Part shown: piece by piece, positions 16,728-24,463 of the stretch
How positions within the stretch are numbered: the stretch's first letter is position 1
How the letters are laid out: every line of letters begins with the position of its first letter
Assembly: GCA_910585615.1 (NCBI GenBank)
Contig: CAJUFO010000047.1
Location: 1 to 36,517, forward strand
Length of the DNA stretch: 36,517 bases
Source: an uncultured Acetatifactor sp.
GTDB taxonomy: Bacteria; Bacillota; Clostridia; Lachnospirales; Lachnospiraceae
Direction of reading: 5' to 3'
Made by a program: the position numbers and the translations under genes
The notes under the pieces: generated by a model
Database searches by the model: none
What the model was told of the DNA's origin: nothing
The model's input: only the letters and a program-made list of their open reading frames with translations

Positions 16728-17153
16728 TCAATACGTGACCGCATCCAGCGCACCTATGGATTCCATGGAATCGGACGCCGCGGAATCGGATACAGGCCGC
16801 AGCCGGATGACCAGCCGATTGGGCAGGCAGGTAATGGGCAGCCGGGAGTCGCTGATGAAGCCCTGATGGACGCAGAGCTTGTCGGGGCAGTCCGCGGAGA
16901 TGATGGCGATGCAGCCGGGACGGACTTCAACCTCATTGACGCAGCCGCTCTCTCCCTCTATGATAAAGGTGCCCGTCTCAGATAAATCGTTCAAATATAC
17001 GCTTTTAATCAAAATACCGTCTTGAAAAATATCCGCGACATAGTCAGTCCCACTTTTGCCAATCAGCAGATAGAGAAGGCTTGCAATGGACAGAAGCAGA
17101 AGGAATGCCGTAATTATGGCCGCCGGCTTTCGCCAGGATAGATTCTCTTTCAC
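16728..17153 (-). CDS. NusG domain II-containing protein (EetA-like, PF07009)
   Basis: A 141-residue membrane-anchored extracytosolic protein. One N-terminal helix (about residues 10-30) is followed by a NusG-II beta domain with the conserved cysteine pattern CPDKLCVHQGFI and ITCLPNRLVI. A GTG start at 17153 is chosen because AAAGG lies 11 bases upstream and the product then begins just ahead of the anchor; longer versions starting upstream would run into the divergent apbE region and lack family similarity. It is encoded just upstream of the Gx/EetB-like gene. Biochemical function is unknown; the association with ApbE and Gx proteins suggests a role in extracytosolic flavin or electron transfer. 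Confidence 0.78.
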   Translation of the reverse strand: MKENLSWRKPAAIITAFLLLLSIASLLYLLIGKSGTDYVADIFQDGILIKSVYLNDLSETGTFIIEGESGCVNEVEVRPGCIAIISADCPDKLCVHQGFISDSRLPITCLPNRLVIRLRPVSDSAASDSMESIGALDAVTY

Positions 17154-17270
17154 GCGGGATGGCCTTTCTGTCAATGAAATGTAGAGATGCGGGACGCAAC
17201 CATCGCATCGCATCCGGTACTGATGAATGTCCTTGCATCTTAAAATAGTATAGCAAAAAGGAATCAGAAA

Positions 17271-18422
17271 ATGAAGCTTTTTTTGAAAACAGTGAAAACA
17301 GCAGTATCCTGCGCCATAGCGACCGCCCTGCTCTGCTGCGGCTGCGGGGCTGCGGGAGCATGGAGGGGCGCTGAAGAAAATCCCGGAACCGCGCAAAGGG
17401 ATGGCGGGCATGCGGACAGTGCCGGACACACCGTCGGGGAGCCATGGCAGTATGCGGACACTGCCATGGGAACTGTGGTGCAGCAGACCATTTACACAAA
17501 GGATGAGGAAAAGGCGGAGGACTTTGCCGAACAGGCCATGGAAGTCCTGAGGCGGCTGGAGCGGGAGCAGATATCCTGGAGGCTGGACACTTCCGAAGTA
17601 TACCGGGCCAATACTTACGCCGGTAGCGAGGATGGCTTCCTGCTGTCGGAGGAGCTATCGGTGCTTCTGGAGAGCTGCCAGCTTCTGTGGGAGCGCTCCG
17701 ACGGGGCATTCGATGTGACGCTGGGAGCGGCAATCCGGCTGTGGAACATCGACAAATGGGCCGCAGGGGAGGCAGTGGAGGATTTCCTGCCGCCCTCGGA
17801 GGAGGAGCTGGCCCGGGCGCTGGCCACATGCGGAAGTCAAAGGATGCGGCTTGTGCGGGAGGCATCTGCAGGCCCCCTGCGCCTGTTCCTGCCCAAGGGC
17901 ACCCAGCTCGACTTGGGAGCCGTAGGCAAGGGCCTCGCCATGGAAAACCTGAATCGCCTGCTGATACAACACCCTGATGTGACAGCAGCCGTGATATCCC
18001 TGGGCGGCAGCATCCTCACCTACGGCAGCAAACCCGACGACAGCCCCTGGCGGGTAGGCATCGTCAACCCCTTTGACACATCGGACAGCATCGGCATACT
18101 GACCCTGGAGGGTCAGTGGTGCATATCCACTTCCGGGGACTACGAGCGGTACGTAGACTTAGACGGCGTGCGATACCACCACATCCTGGATCCAAAGACC
18201 GGAGCCCCTGCCGTCAGCGAAGTGCGAGGCGTCACCATCCTCATGAAGGATGGCCTGCTGGACGACGGCCTCTCCACCGCCTGCTTCATCTTAGGCCCCG
18301 AGAAGGGAATGGCCCTGACCGAACAGTACGGCGCGGAGGCGCTGTTCGTCATGGCAGACGGACGGCTGGAGCTCTCGGAGGGCATGAAGCAATATTTTAC
18401 GGAAAACCAAAACAGAAAATAA
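17271..18422 (+). CDS. apbE: FAD:protein FMN transferase (ApbE family lipoprotein)
   Basis: A 383-residue enzyme that transfers FMN from FAD to a Ser/Thr of extracytosolic flavoproteins. The N-terminal signal MKLFLKTVKTAVSCAIATALLCCGCGA ends in a cysteine-rich, slightly non-canonical lipobox, so it is probably a lipoprotein on the outer membrane face. Family motifs are MGTVVQQTIY after the signal, ERSDGAFDVTLGAAIRLWN, the FAD-binding DLGAVGKGLAMENL, SLGGSILTYG, and YHHILDPKTGAP with the metal-site region behind it. The divergent neighbours (NusG-II and Gx proteins) commonly co-occur with ApbE. No FMN-binding-domain substrate is encoded in this window. ATG at 17271 has AAAGGA about 10 bases upstream. 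Confidence 0.92.
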   Translation: MKLFLKTVKTAVSCAIATALLCCGCGAAGAWRGAEENPGTAQRDGGHADSAGHTVGEPWQYADTAMGTVVQQTIYTKDEEKAEDFAEQAMEVLRRLEREQISWRLDTSEVYRANTYAGSEDGFLLSEELSVLLESCQLLWERSDGAFDVTLGAAIRLWNIDKWAAGEAVEDFLPPSEEELARALATCGSQRMRLVREASAGPLRLFLPKGTQLDLGAVGKGLAMENLNRLLIQHPDVTAAVISLGGSILTYGSKPDDSPWRVGIVNPFDTSDSIGILTLEGQWCISTSGDYERYVDLDGVRYHHILDPKTGAPAVSEVRGVTILMKDGLLDDGLSTACFILGPEKGMALTEQYGAEALFVMADGRLELSEGMKQYFTENQNRK

Positions 18423-18455
18423 TTTATACTTATAATAACTATAATATTTATTGAT

Positions 18456-18484
18456 TTTACTTATGATATGATATATAGTATAAT
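18456..18484 (+). promoter_or_regulatory. Promoter for purA in an AT-rich island
   Basis: TTTACT (18456-18461), 17 bases, and a perfect TATAAT (18479-18484). The surrounding 18421-18490 is strikingly AT-rich compared with the rest of the window. A small hairpin (18550-18555 with 18563-18568) follows just upstream of the purA ribosome binding site. No purine riboswitch core was recognised. Confidence 0.65.
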
Positions 18485-18583
18485 AATTTCGCAACTGCTC
18501 CCTGAGCGGAAGCATATAAAGTATAGAATGAAGTGAACAAGGATGACATCCTGCCGCCGAAAGGCAGGGAATGGAGGAAAATT

Positions 18584-19876
18584 ATGGTCAAGGCAATCGT
18601 AGGGGCCAACTGGGGCGATGAGGGAAAAGGCAAGATTACGGACATGATGGCGCAGGAGGCGGATATCGTCATCCGGTTCCAGGGCGGTGCCAACGCAGGG
18701 CACACCATCGTGAACGACTACGGAAAATTCGCGCTGCACACGCTTCCGTCCGGCGTGTTCTACAGCCATATCACGAATATCATCGGCAACGGGGTGGCGC
18801 TGAACATCCCTCTGCTGTTCGGGGAAGTGAAGTCCCTTGTGGAGCGGGGCGTCCCGTCCCCTAAGCTGTTGGTGTCCGACCGGGCCCAGATAGTCATGCC
18901 CTACCACATCCTGCTGGATCAGTACGAGGAGGAGAGGCTGGGCGGGAAGTCCTTTGGCTCCACCAAATCCGGCATAGCCCCTTTCTATTCCGACAAATAC
19001 GCGAAAATAGGCTTCCAGGTCAGCGAGCTTTTTGACGAGGAGCTTTTGAAAGAAAAGATTCAGCGTGTCTGCGAGCTGAAGAATGCCCTGTTGGAGCATC
19101 TGTACCACAAGCCTGTAATCGGGCAGCGGGAGCTTCTGGAGACCCTGCATTCCTACAGGGACATGGTAGCGCCCTACGTCTGTGACGTATCCGCATTCCT
19201 GGACAAAGCCCTGAAAGAGGGCAGGACCATCCTGCTGGAGGGACAGCTGGGCACCCTGAAAGATCCGGACCACGGCATCTATCCCATGGTGACATCTTCT
19301 TCCACCCTGGCAGCCTTTGGCGCCATCGGGGCAGGCCTGCCGCCCTATGAAATCAAACAGATAGTGACGGTCTGCAAGGCATATTCCTCCGCGGTAGGCG
19401 CGGGAGCCTTTGTATCCGAGCTGTTCGGGGACCAGGCGGAGGAGCTGCGCCGCCGGGGCGGAGACGGCGGCGAGTACGGCGCCACCACCGGACGGCCCAG
19501 GAGAGTGGGATGGTTCGACTGCGTGGCATCCAAATACGGCTGCCGCCTGCAGGGAACCACGGACGTGGCCTTTACCGTGCTGGACGTGCTGGGCTATCTG
19601 GACCAGATTCCCGTGTGCGTGGGCTATGAGATCGACGGAGAGGTCACCACGGACTTCCCGGTGACCAGCAGGCTGTCAAAGGCAAAGCCTGTGCTGGAGA
19701 CCATGCCTGGCTGGAAATGTGAGATCCGGGGCATCCGGAAATATGAGGATCTGCCGGAGAACTGCCGGAACTATATCGAGTTTATCGAAGGACAGATCGG
19801 ATATCCCATCACCATGGTCAGCAACGGCCCGGGCAGGGACGACATCATCTACAGGGAGTCTCCGCTGGCGCGGTAA
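18584..19876 (+). CDS. purA: Adenylosuccinate synthetase
   Basis: A 430-residue enzyme making adenylosuccinate from IMP and aspartate with GTP, the first committed step to AMP. The N-terminal GANWGDEGKGK carries the catalytic aspartate and P-loop-like glycines. GGANAGHTI holds the catalytic histidine, EGQLGTLKDPDHGIYP is the central loop, TTGRPRRVGWFD the IMP/aspartate-binding region, and SNGPGRDD the C-terminal GTP-binding region. ATG at 18584 is chosen over an upstream in-frame ATG (18533) because GGAGGAAAATT precedes it and the product then begins MVKAIVGANWGDEG as in the family. It has its own promoter; a LysR gene follows. Confidence 0.97.
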   Translation: MVKAIVGANWGDEGKGKITDMMAQEADIVIRFQGGANAGHTIVNDYGKFALHTLPSGVFYSHITNIIGNGVALNIPLLFGEVKSLVERGVPSPKLLVSDRAQIVMPYHILLDQYEEERLGGKSFGSTKSGIAPFYSDKYAKIGFQVSELFDEELLKEKIQRVCELKNALLEHLYHKPVIGQRELLETLHSYRDMVAPYVCDVSAFLDKALKEGRTILLEGQLGTLKDPDHGIYPMVTSSSTLAAFGAIGAGLPPYEIKQIVTVCKAYSSAVGAGAFVSELFGDQAEELRRRGGDGGEYGATTGRPRRVGWFDCVASKYGCRLQGTTDVAFTVLDVLGYLDQIPVCVGYEIDGEVTTDFPVTSRLSKAKPVLETMPGWKCEIRGIRKYEDLPENCRNYIEFIEGQIGYPITMVSNGPGRDDIIYRESPLAR

Positions 19877-19935
19877 GGGGAGATTCTCCGCGGGGGATGC
19901 GTGTACGCGACAGGAGAGGAGGTACATGGAAAGCC

Positions 19936-20823
19936 ATGGTGGGGAACCTGGAATATTTCAAGGTATTTTACTATACCGCGAAGCTGGGGAGCGTTACCGG
20001 GGCTGCCAATGAACTCTCCATTTCCCAGCCTGCCGTAAGCCAGTCCCTGAAAGCGCTGGAGCGGAGCCTTGGCGTGCCCCTGTTCCAGCGTGCCTCCAAG
20101 GGCGTGCGGCTTACCAAGGAAGGGCAGCTTCTCTATGCCCATGTAGAGAAGGGCTACGGGGAGATAGAGCGGGGCGTGGAAAAGGTGAGGCAGATGCTGA
20201 ACCTGGAGCTGGGGGAGGTGCACATCGGCGCCAGCGACATGACCCTGCGCTTCTATCTGCTGCCCTTTCTGGAAGAATTCCATGAGCGGTATCCGGACAT
20301 CAAGGTCAGCGTGGCCAACGCTCCCACCCCGGAGACCCTGAAGCTCCTGCGGGCGGGTGCGATCGACTTCGGCGTGGTGAGCACTCCTTTCTCGGAGGAA
20401 GGGGACATCGGCGCGGAATCGGTCAGGGAGATAGAGGACGTGTTCGTAGCCGGACGCAGGTTCATCTCCTACAAAAACAAGATGCTGGATCTCCAGGAGC
20501 TGGAGAAGCTGCCCCTGATCTGCCTGGAGGAAAGCACCAGCACCAGGGCCTACATGGATGCCTATCTGGCCGAGAACGGCGTGTCGGCGCAGCCCGAGTT
20601 CGAACTGTCTACCAGCGACATGATCGTCCAGTTCGCGCTGCGCAATCTGGGGATAGGCTGCGTGGTCAGGGACTTTGCCACGGAGGCCCTGGACAGCGGG
20701 CTGCTGTTCGAGCTCAGATTCAATAAAATGATACCCAAAAGGCAGTTCTGCGTGGTCACCAGCCGGAGGGGCCCCCTTGGGGCGGCGGCCGGGAAGCTGC
20801 TGGAGATCATGCGCGGGGCGTAA
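19936..20823 (+). CDS. LysR family transcriptional regulator
   Basis: A 295-residue regulator. An N-terminal winged helix-turn-helix (about 3-62: LEYFKVFYYTAKLGSVTGAA, ISQPAVSQSLKALE, GVPLFQRASKGVRLT) is followed by a linker helix and a periplasmic-binding-like effector domain. The effector is unknown. ATG at 19936 fits family N-termini, but the best Shine-Dalgarno (GGAGAGGAGG, ending at 19921) is 14 bases away and better placed for an out-of-frame ATG at 19926; an in-frame ATG at 19897 would add 13 residues. It follows purA by about 60 bases in the same direction and may be cotranscribed. No LysR T-N11-A operator could be assigned. Confidence 0.9.
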   Translation: MVGNLEYFKVFYYTAKLGSVTGAANELSISQPAVSQSLKALERSLGVPLFQRASKGVRLTKEGQLLYAHVEKGYGEIERGVEKVRQMLNLELGEVHIGASDMTLRFYLLPFLEEFHERYPDIKVSVANAPTPETLKLLRAGAIDFGVVSTPFSEEGDIGAESVREIEDVFVAGRRFISYKNKMLDLQELEKLPLICLEESTSTRAYMDAYLAENGVSAQPEFELSTSDMIVQFALRNLGIGCVVRDFATEALDSGLLFELRFNKMIPKRQFCVVTSRRGPLGAAAGKLLEIMRGA

Positions 20824-20867
20824 GGAATTGCTGCGGTTCCTGATGAGGGGACGGCAAAGGAGAATGT

Positions 20868-21470
20868 ATGATTCGGAATATTATATTTGATATCGGTAAT
20901 GTATTGACGGATTTTCGATGGAAGGGATTCCTGCAGGATAAAGGCTTCGATGAGGCAATGGTGGAGCGGATCGCGAAGGCCTCAGTGCAGACGCCCCTCT
21001 GGAACGAGATCGACCGGGGCGTATGGTCTCTGGAGGAGCTGATGCAGGCGTTCATTGCCAAAGACCCGGAAATCGAGGAGGAGCTGCGCCGGGCCTACGG
21101 CAACGTGACGGGCATGGTGACAAAGCGGGATTACGCCATTCCCTGGATGAAAGAGCTGAAGGAGAAGGGCTACCGCGTATACTATCTGTCCAATTTCTCC
21201 GAAAAGGCCTATGAGGACTGCGCGGATGCCCTGGACTTTCTGCCCTATATGGACGGCGGCATCCTGTCCTACCGGGAGAAGGTGGTGAAGCCGGATCCGG
21301 AAATCTACAGGCGCCTGCTTTCCAGGTATTCCCTGGAGGCCGGGGAGAGCGTGTTCCTGGACGATACCGCCGCCAACGTAGAGGCGGCTCGTGCTCTGAA
21401 TCTTTACGGAATCTGCTTCCAGACAAAGGAGCAGGCGGAGGAAGAACTGCGGGGGCTGGGAGTTCGCTGA
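20868..21470 (+). CDS. HAD family hydrolase, YihX-like sugar-phosphate phosphatase
   Basis: A 200-residue HAD-superfamily protein close to the YihX/epoxide-hydrolase-N subgroup. Motif I is FDIGNVLTDF with nucleophile Asp8; as in YihX the usual second aspartate is replaced by glycine. Motif II is YLSNFS, the motif III lysine is in VVKPDPEIY, and motif IV is FLDDTAANV. The cap is a helical C1 insertion (about 15-85). YihX dephosphorylates alpha-glucose-1-phosphate; the substrate here is not proven. AAGGAG lies just before the ATG. A short hairpin (21466-21472 with 21478-21484) overlaps its stop and may assist termination. Confidence 0.88.
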   Translation: MIRNIIFDIGNVLTDFRWKGFLQDKGFDEAMVERIAKASVQTPLWNEIDRGVWSLEELMQAFIAKDPEIEEELRRAYGNVTGMVTKRDYAIPWMKELKEKGYRVYYLSNFSEKAYEDCADALDFLPYMDGGILSYREKVVKPDPEIYRRLLSRYSLEAGESVFLDDTAANVEAARALNLYGICFQTKEQAEEELRGLGVR

Positions 21471-21479
21471 CAATGTCTG

Positions 21480-21497
21480 TCAGCGCCATGCCCGGTT
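21480..21497. repeat. Copy 1 of an 18-base exact repeat
   Basis: TCAGCGCCATGCCCGGTT, repeated exactly at 22818-22835 in the same orientation. The two copies bracket about 1.3 kb that contains the two unrecognised genes. This copy lies between the HAD stop and the convergent membrane-protein stop. Confidence 0.7.
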
Positions 21498-21503
21498 CTG
21501 TCC

Positions 21504-21818
21504 TTACTTGACAGGCTTTTCCCCGACTTTCTCAGAGACATCTTCCGTGGACGGCGGGCTCTGGGGATCGCCGATGGCGGATTTCCCTGTGAGCCTGCCG
21601 TGCATCCAGGAATAGATCCAGATGACCAGGGGCAGGGCAAAGGTGGCGAACAGACAGATTCGGAACCATGTGGAGGACTGGGAGCTGTCTGCAATGGCAG
21701 CGATAAGGGTGACGACATACAGGAGGACCAGCAGCACGACACCGGCCATGGCCACAACCTGCCTGGAGTTCCATGAACTCCTTTTGTTTTTTCCATTCTG
21801 CTTTTTTGTCTCTTTCAT
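21504..21818 (-). CDS. Small two-helix membrane protein of unknown function
   Basis: A 104-residue protein not recognised. It has a basic N-terminal tail (KETKKQNGKNKRSSWNSR), a first helix (about 20-40, VVAMAGVVLLVLLYVVTLIAAI), a short loop, a second helix (about 48-66, ICLFATFALPLVIWIYSWM) and an acidic/proline-rich C-terminal tail (DPQSPPSTEDVSEKVGEKP). The start ATG at 21818 has GAGGAAACTT directly upstream. A well-formed promoter lies on the minus strand at 21914-21886. The pattern resembles short membrane proteins common in Lachnospiraceae, without an assigned function. Confidence 0.7.
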   Translation of the reverse strand: MKETKKQNGKNKRSSWNSRQVVAMAGVVLLVLLYVVTLIAAIADSSQSSTWFRICLFATFALPLVIWIYSWMHGRLTGKSAIGDPQSPPSTEDVSEKVGEKPVK

Positions 21819-21885
21819 AAGTTTCCTCGTTTCTGCTGATAGTCTGACTTCCACAGCATCCCTGTCTTGGCATGCCGCTTCCGTG

Positions 21886-21914
21886 ATTGTAGCATGTTTT
21901 GCCCCGATTGGCAA
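21886..21914 (-). promoter_or_regulatory. Promoter for the two-helix membrane protein gene
   Basis: On the minus strand, TTGCCA (21914-21909), 17 bases, TACAAT (21891-21886). It diverges from the promoter at 21951. Confidence 0.6.
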
Positions 21915-21950
21915 CAGATGGGCTGAAAAGCGATGTTGTGGCTCCTGCCG

Positions 21951-21979
21951 TTGACATTTCCTTCAAAATACGCTACCTT
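21951..21979 (+). promoter_or_regulatory. Promoter for the 22058 gene
   Basis: Consensus TTGACA (21951-21956), 17 bases, TACCTT (21974-21979). GGGGGG lies 8 bases before the ATG at 22058. Confidence 0.55.
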
Positions 21980-22057
21980 AAATATATGAACGTAGTAAAG
22001 CCTTTCCTGAGGACGTGTTTCCGGAAAGGAGCCTACTAGGTAAGTGGGGGGATTTCT

Positions 22058-22804
22058 ATGAAAAGAGCCATAAAAAATACCATATGCACGCTGCTATTCC
22101 TGATTTTATGTTCTTTCACAGCGCTTTTTGCCTATCTGTATTTCTTCCAGCCAGGGGAGAGGAATCTGTCCGGGGAGTGGACTGCCGAGCTGGACATGAG
22201 CGGCCGGGCCGCTGTCACGGCCCTTGACTGGCTGCAGGACATAGAGGGCGTCTCCATCTCCCTGGAGGAGATGGAATCCTACATGCCGGATCTGACCGTC
22301 CAGGTCAATCTGGGCTTTCAAGAGACTGCCCGCTCGGAGGGAACCTTCCATTCCGGCATCCTGCCGGAAAGCTACGAGGCCTGCAGCCAGGCGGCCTATG
22401 AGGCGTTTGCCCTGGCATTCCGGTCCCTTGTGGCCGAGAGGCTGCGCATGGCCGGCTACACGGGCGGCATGGACGGGGAAAGCATCGAAGCCCTGGTGGA
22501 CGAGACATTCGGCATGTCCACCGTGGCCTATCTGACGACCTGCTGCCCGGCCCTGCTGCCCTCCCTGGAAGAGCTGCAGGCGCAGTATGACGGCAGCGGC
22601 ACCTATACAGCCCTGGAGGGCGTCCTGACCAGGCAGTTCGAGGCAGGCGGGCCCGGGGCTGTCCGGGCAGAGCGCTATATCCGGAAAGGGCCGAACCTGA
22701 TTCTGTCCGGGGAGGCGGAGGATGCTTCGGGCACCGTCTCCCTGGACTCCGCTGAGACGCATTATCCCGTGATATATACCTTGAGCCAGGCCGAAAACAG
22801 GTAA
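22058..22804 (+). CDS. Unrecognised membrane-anchored extracytosolic protein
   Basis: A 248-residue protein with an N-terminal signal anchor (about 7-30, NTICTLLFLILCSFTALFAYLYF) followed by a soluble, mildly acidic domain predicted outside the cell. The remainder is alpha/beta with no motif I know; it includes a paired-cysteine segment (TTCCPALLPS). I see no lipobox or catalytic signature. It is driven by its own consensus-like promoter and is followed after 84 bases by the D,D-carboxypeptidase gene, so a cell-wall-related role is possible but only by proximity. Confidence 0.7.
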   Translation: MKRAIKNTICTLLFLILCSFTALFAYLYFFQPGERNLSGEWTAELDMSGRAAVTALDWLQDIEGVSISLEEMESYMPDLTVQVNLGFQETARSEGTFHSGILPESYEACSQAAYEAFALAFRSLVAERLRMAGYTGGMDGESIEALVDETFGMSTVAYLTTCCPALLPSLEELQAQYDGSGTYTALEGVLTRQFEAGGPGAVRAERYIRKGPNLILSGEAEDASGTVSLDSAETHYPVIYTLSQAENR

Positions 22805-22817
22805 CAGGCAACCGATT

Positions 22818-22864
22818 TCAGCGCCATGCCCGGTTTCAGGCGGTGGCGGCTGCCGGGGCATGGC
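22818..22864 (+). repeat. Copy 2 of the 18-base repeat within a terminator-like hairpin
   Basis: TCAGCGCCATGCCCGGTT at 22818-22835. Its GCCATGCCCGG (22823-22833) pairs, with one bulge, with CCGGGGCATGGC (22853-22864). There is no T tract, so it could be a weak terminator or just a palindromic repeat between the 22058 gene and the carboxypeptidase gene. Confidence 0.5.
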
Positions 22865-22888
22865 CTCCGGGAAGAGAAAGGAGTCTAG

Positions 22889-24334
22889 ATGAAAACGATC
22901 CTGCAGAAAATAAGCGCCCTATTGCTGTGCGCGATTCTGATATGTTCCGTCCTGCCGTCCAGGGCAGTGGCAGGCTACCAGATTCCCGGAGCCTGCCAGG
23001 TGCAGACGGAATCCGGCGCCGCTGCGGTAAAGACCCTGGACTGCGACTACGACAACAATACCTACCTGTCCCTGCGGGACACGGCCATGGTGCTGAACGG
23101 CACGGAAAAATCCTTCTCTTTGGATGTGGCGTCAAATGCCGTCTCCCTGAACCTGGGAGAGGCCTACGCGCCTTTGGGAGGGGAGAACGCCCCCTGGGGA
23201 GAGGAGGAGCTCCCGGATGCCTCCCTGCGGAGGAATGAATTTACGCTAAACGGGGAGAAAGTGTTCTACTATACCATAATCATGATGCTGCCCTCGGGCT
23301 ACTATGACTGTTTCATGATGGCCGCGGATCTGGCCATGATTCTGGATGCGGACGTCACTGCCCCCGGAGCGGGAATCCTGCAGATCAATACCCGGGAGCC
23401 CTTCCGGGTATCGCCCGAGGCTTTGGAACAGGCCGGTTATTTCTACGGGGTCAACAGCGTGCTGGCGGGAGACGCCACCACCGGGGAAATCTATTACCAG
23501 TATCAGGCCGATGCCCCGTACCCAATCGCCAGCACCTCCAAGCTGATGACATGCCTGATGGCCATGGAGGCCATCTCGGCGGGACAGCTTGCACCGGAGC
23601 AGTCCGTCACCATCTCCCAGGCCGCCCAGATGCTGGCGGAATCCTCGGACGGTGTGATCCCGCTGAAGGCAGGGGAGCAGATTACCGTGCAGGAGCTGCT
23701 GACAGGCGCCCTGCTGCCCTCCAGCAATGAGTGCGCCCTGTGCCTGGCGGAGGCCATCGCGGGCTCGGAGGAGAACTTCGTGGGGATGATGAACCAGAGG
23801 GCGCTGGAACTGGGGCTTGTCCAGGCGATGTTCTACAACAGCCACGGCCTGCCCGCCTACACGGAGGATCCGGTTCCCGCAAAGCGTCAGAACCGCATGA
23901 GCGCCCAGGACATGTTCCGGCTGGTGTCGTATATGCTGAAGGTCTATCCCCAGATTACGGATATCACGTCCCAGCATACAGCCGTGCTGGAATCTCTGGG
24001 CCTGGAGGTGCGCAACAGCAATCCGCTCCTGCGCAACATCCCCCAGGTCACCGGCCTGAAGACCGGTACCACCAACAAGGCCGGAGCCTGCCTGGTGACG
24101 TCCCTGGTCGCGGATGACGGGGCCGTGGAACATGACCTTGTAGTCGTCGTCCTGGGGGCGGAGGATTCCATCGAGAGAGGCCGGGTTTCCGGTCTGCTGG
24201 CCAGATACGCCCTGCAGGCTTTCCACGCAGGGGCGGAAGGGCAGGAGGACGCGCCCGGGGTCACGCCCGGAAGCCTGCCCGTGCATGCGGAGGCGGCAGT
24301 GGACCGAATCCTCAGGACTGCGGGGAAGCGGTGA
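22889..24334 (+). CDS. D-alanyl-D-alanine carboxypeptidase (S11) with N-terminal stalk-type domain
   Basis: A 481-residue secreted penicillin-binding protein that trims the terminal D-Ala from peptidoglycan stem peptides. The signal peptide covers residues 1 to about 28 (cleavage near SRAVA|GYQ). A domain resembling the copper-amine-oxidase-N/stalk fold (about 50-170, with NNTYLSLRDTAMVLNG) precedes the S11 catalytic domain. The catalytic motifs are Ser215-x-x-Lys218 (STSK), Ser278-Ser-Asn280 and Lys391-Thr-Gly393. No PBP5-type C-terminal domain or membrane-anchor helix follows, so attachment may depend on the N-terminal domain. Hypothetical 22058 lies upstream and an M28 peptidase downstream in the same direction. 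Confidence 0.92.
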   Translation: MKTILQKISALLLCAILICSVLPSRAVAGYQIPGACQVQTESGAAAVKTLDCDYDNNTYLSLRDTAMVLNGTEKSFSLDVASNAVSLNLGEAYAPLGGENAPWGEEELPDASLRRNEFTLNGEKVFYYTIIMMLPSGYYDCFMMAADLAMILDADVTAPGAGILQINTREPFRVSPEALEQAGYFYGVNSVLAGDATTGEIYYQYQADAPYPIASTSKLMTCLMAMEAISAGQLAPEQSVTISQAAQMLAESSDGVIPLKAGEQITVQELLTGALLPSSNECALCLAEAIAGSEENFVGMMNQRALELGLVQAMFYNSHGLPAYTEDPVPAKRQNRMSAQDMFRLVSYMLKVYPQITDITSQHTAVLESLGLEVRNSNPLLRNIPQVTGLKTGTTNKAGACLVTSLVADDGAVEHDLVVVVLGAEDSIERGRVSGLLARYALQAFHAGAEGQEDAPGVTPGSLPVHAEAAVDRILRTAGKR

Positions 24335-24463
24335 CAAAAACAGGATTCTTTCCTGGTTCAGGGTAAAATATGCCATGGAAAGCGTTCCGTAGGTCAGGGA
24401 ATTCAGAAGCCGGATTCTTCAGGCGGCTGATAATAGATAAATGATGACACAAGGAGGCAGAAA

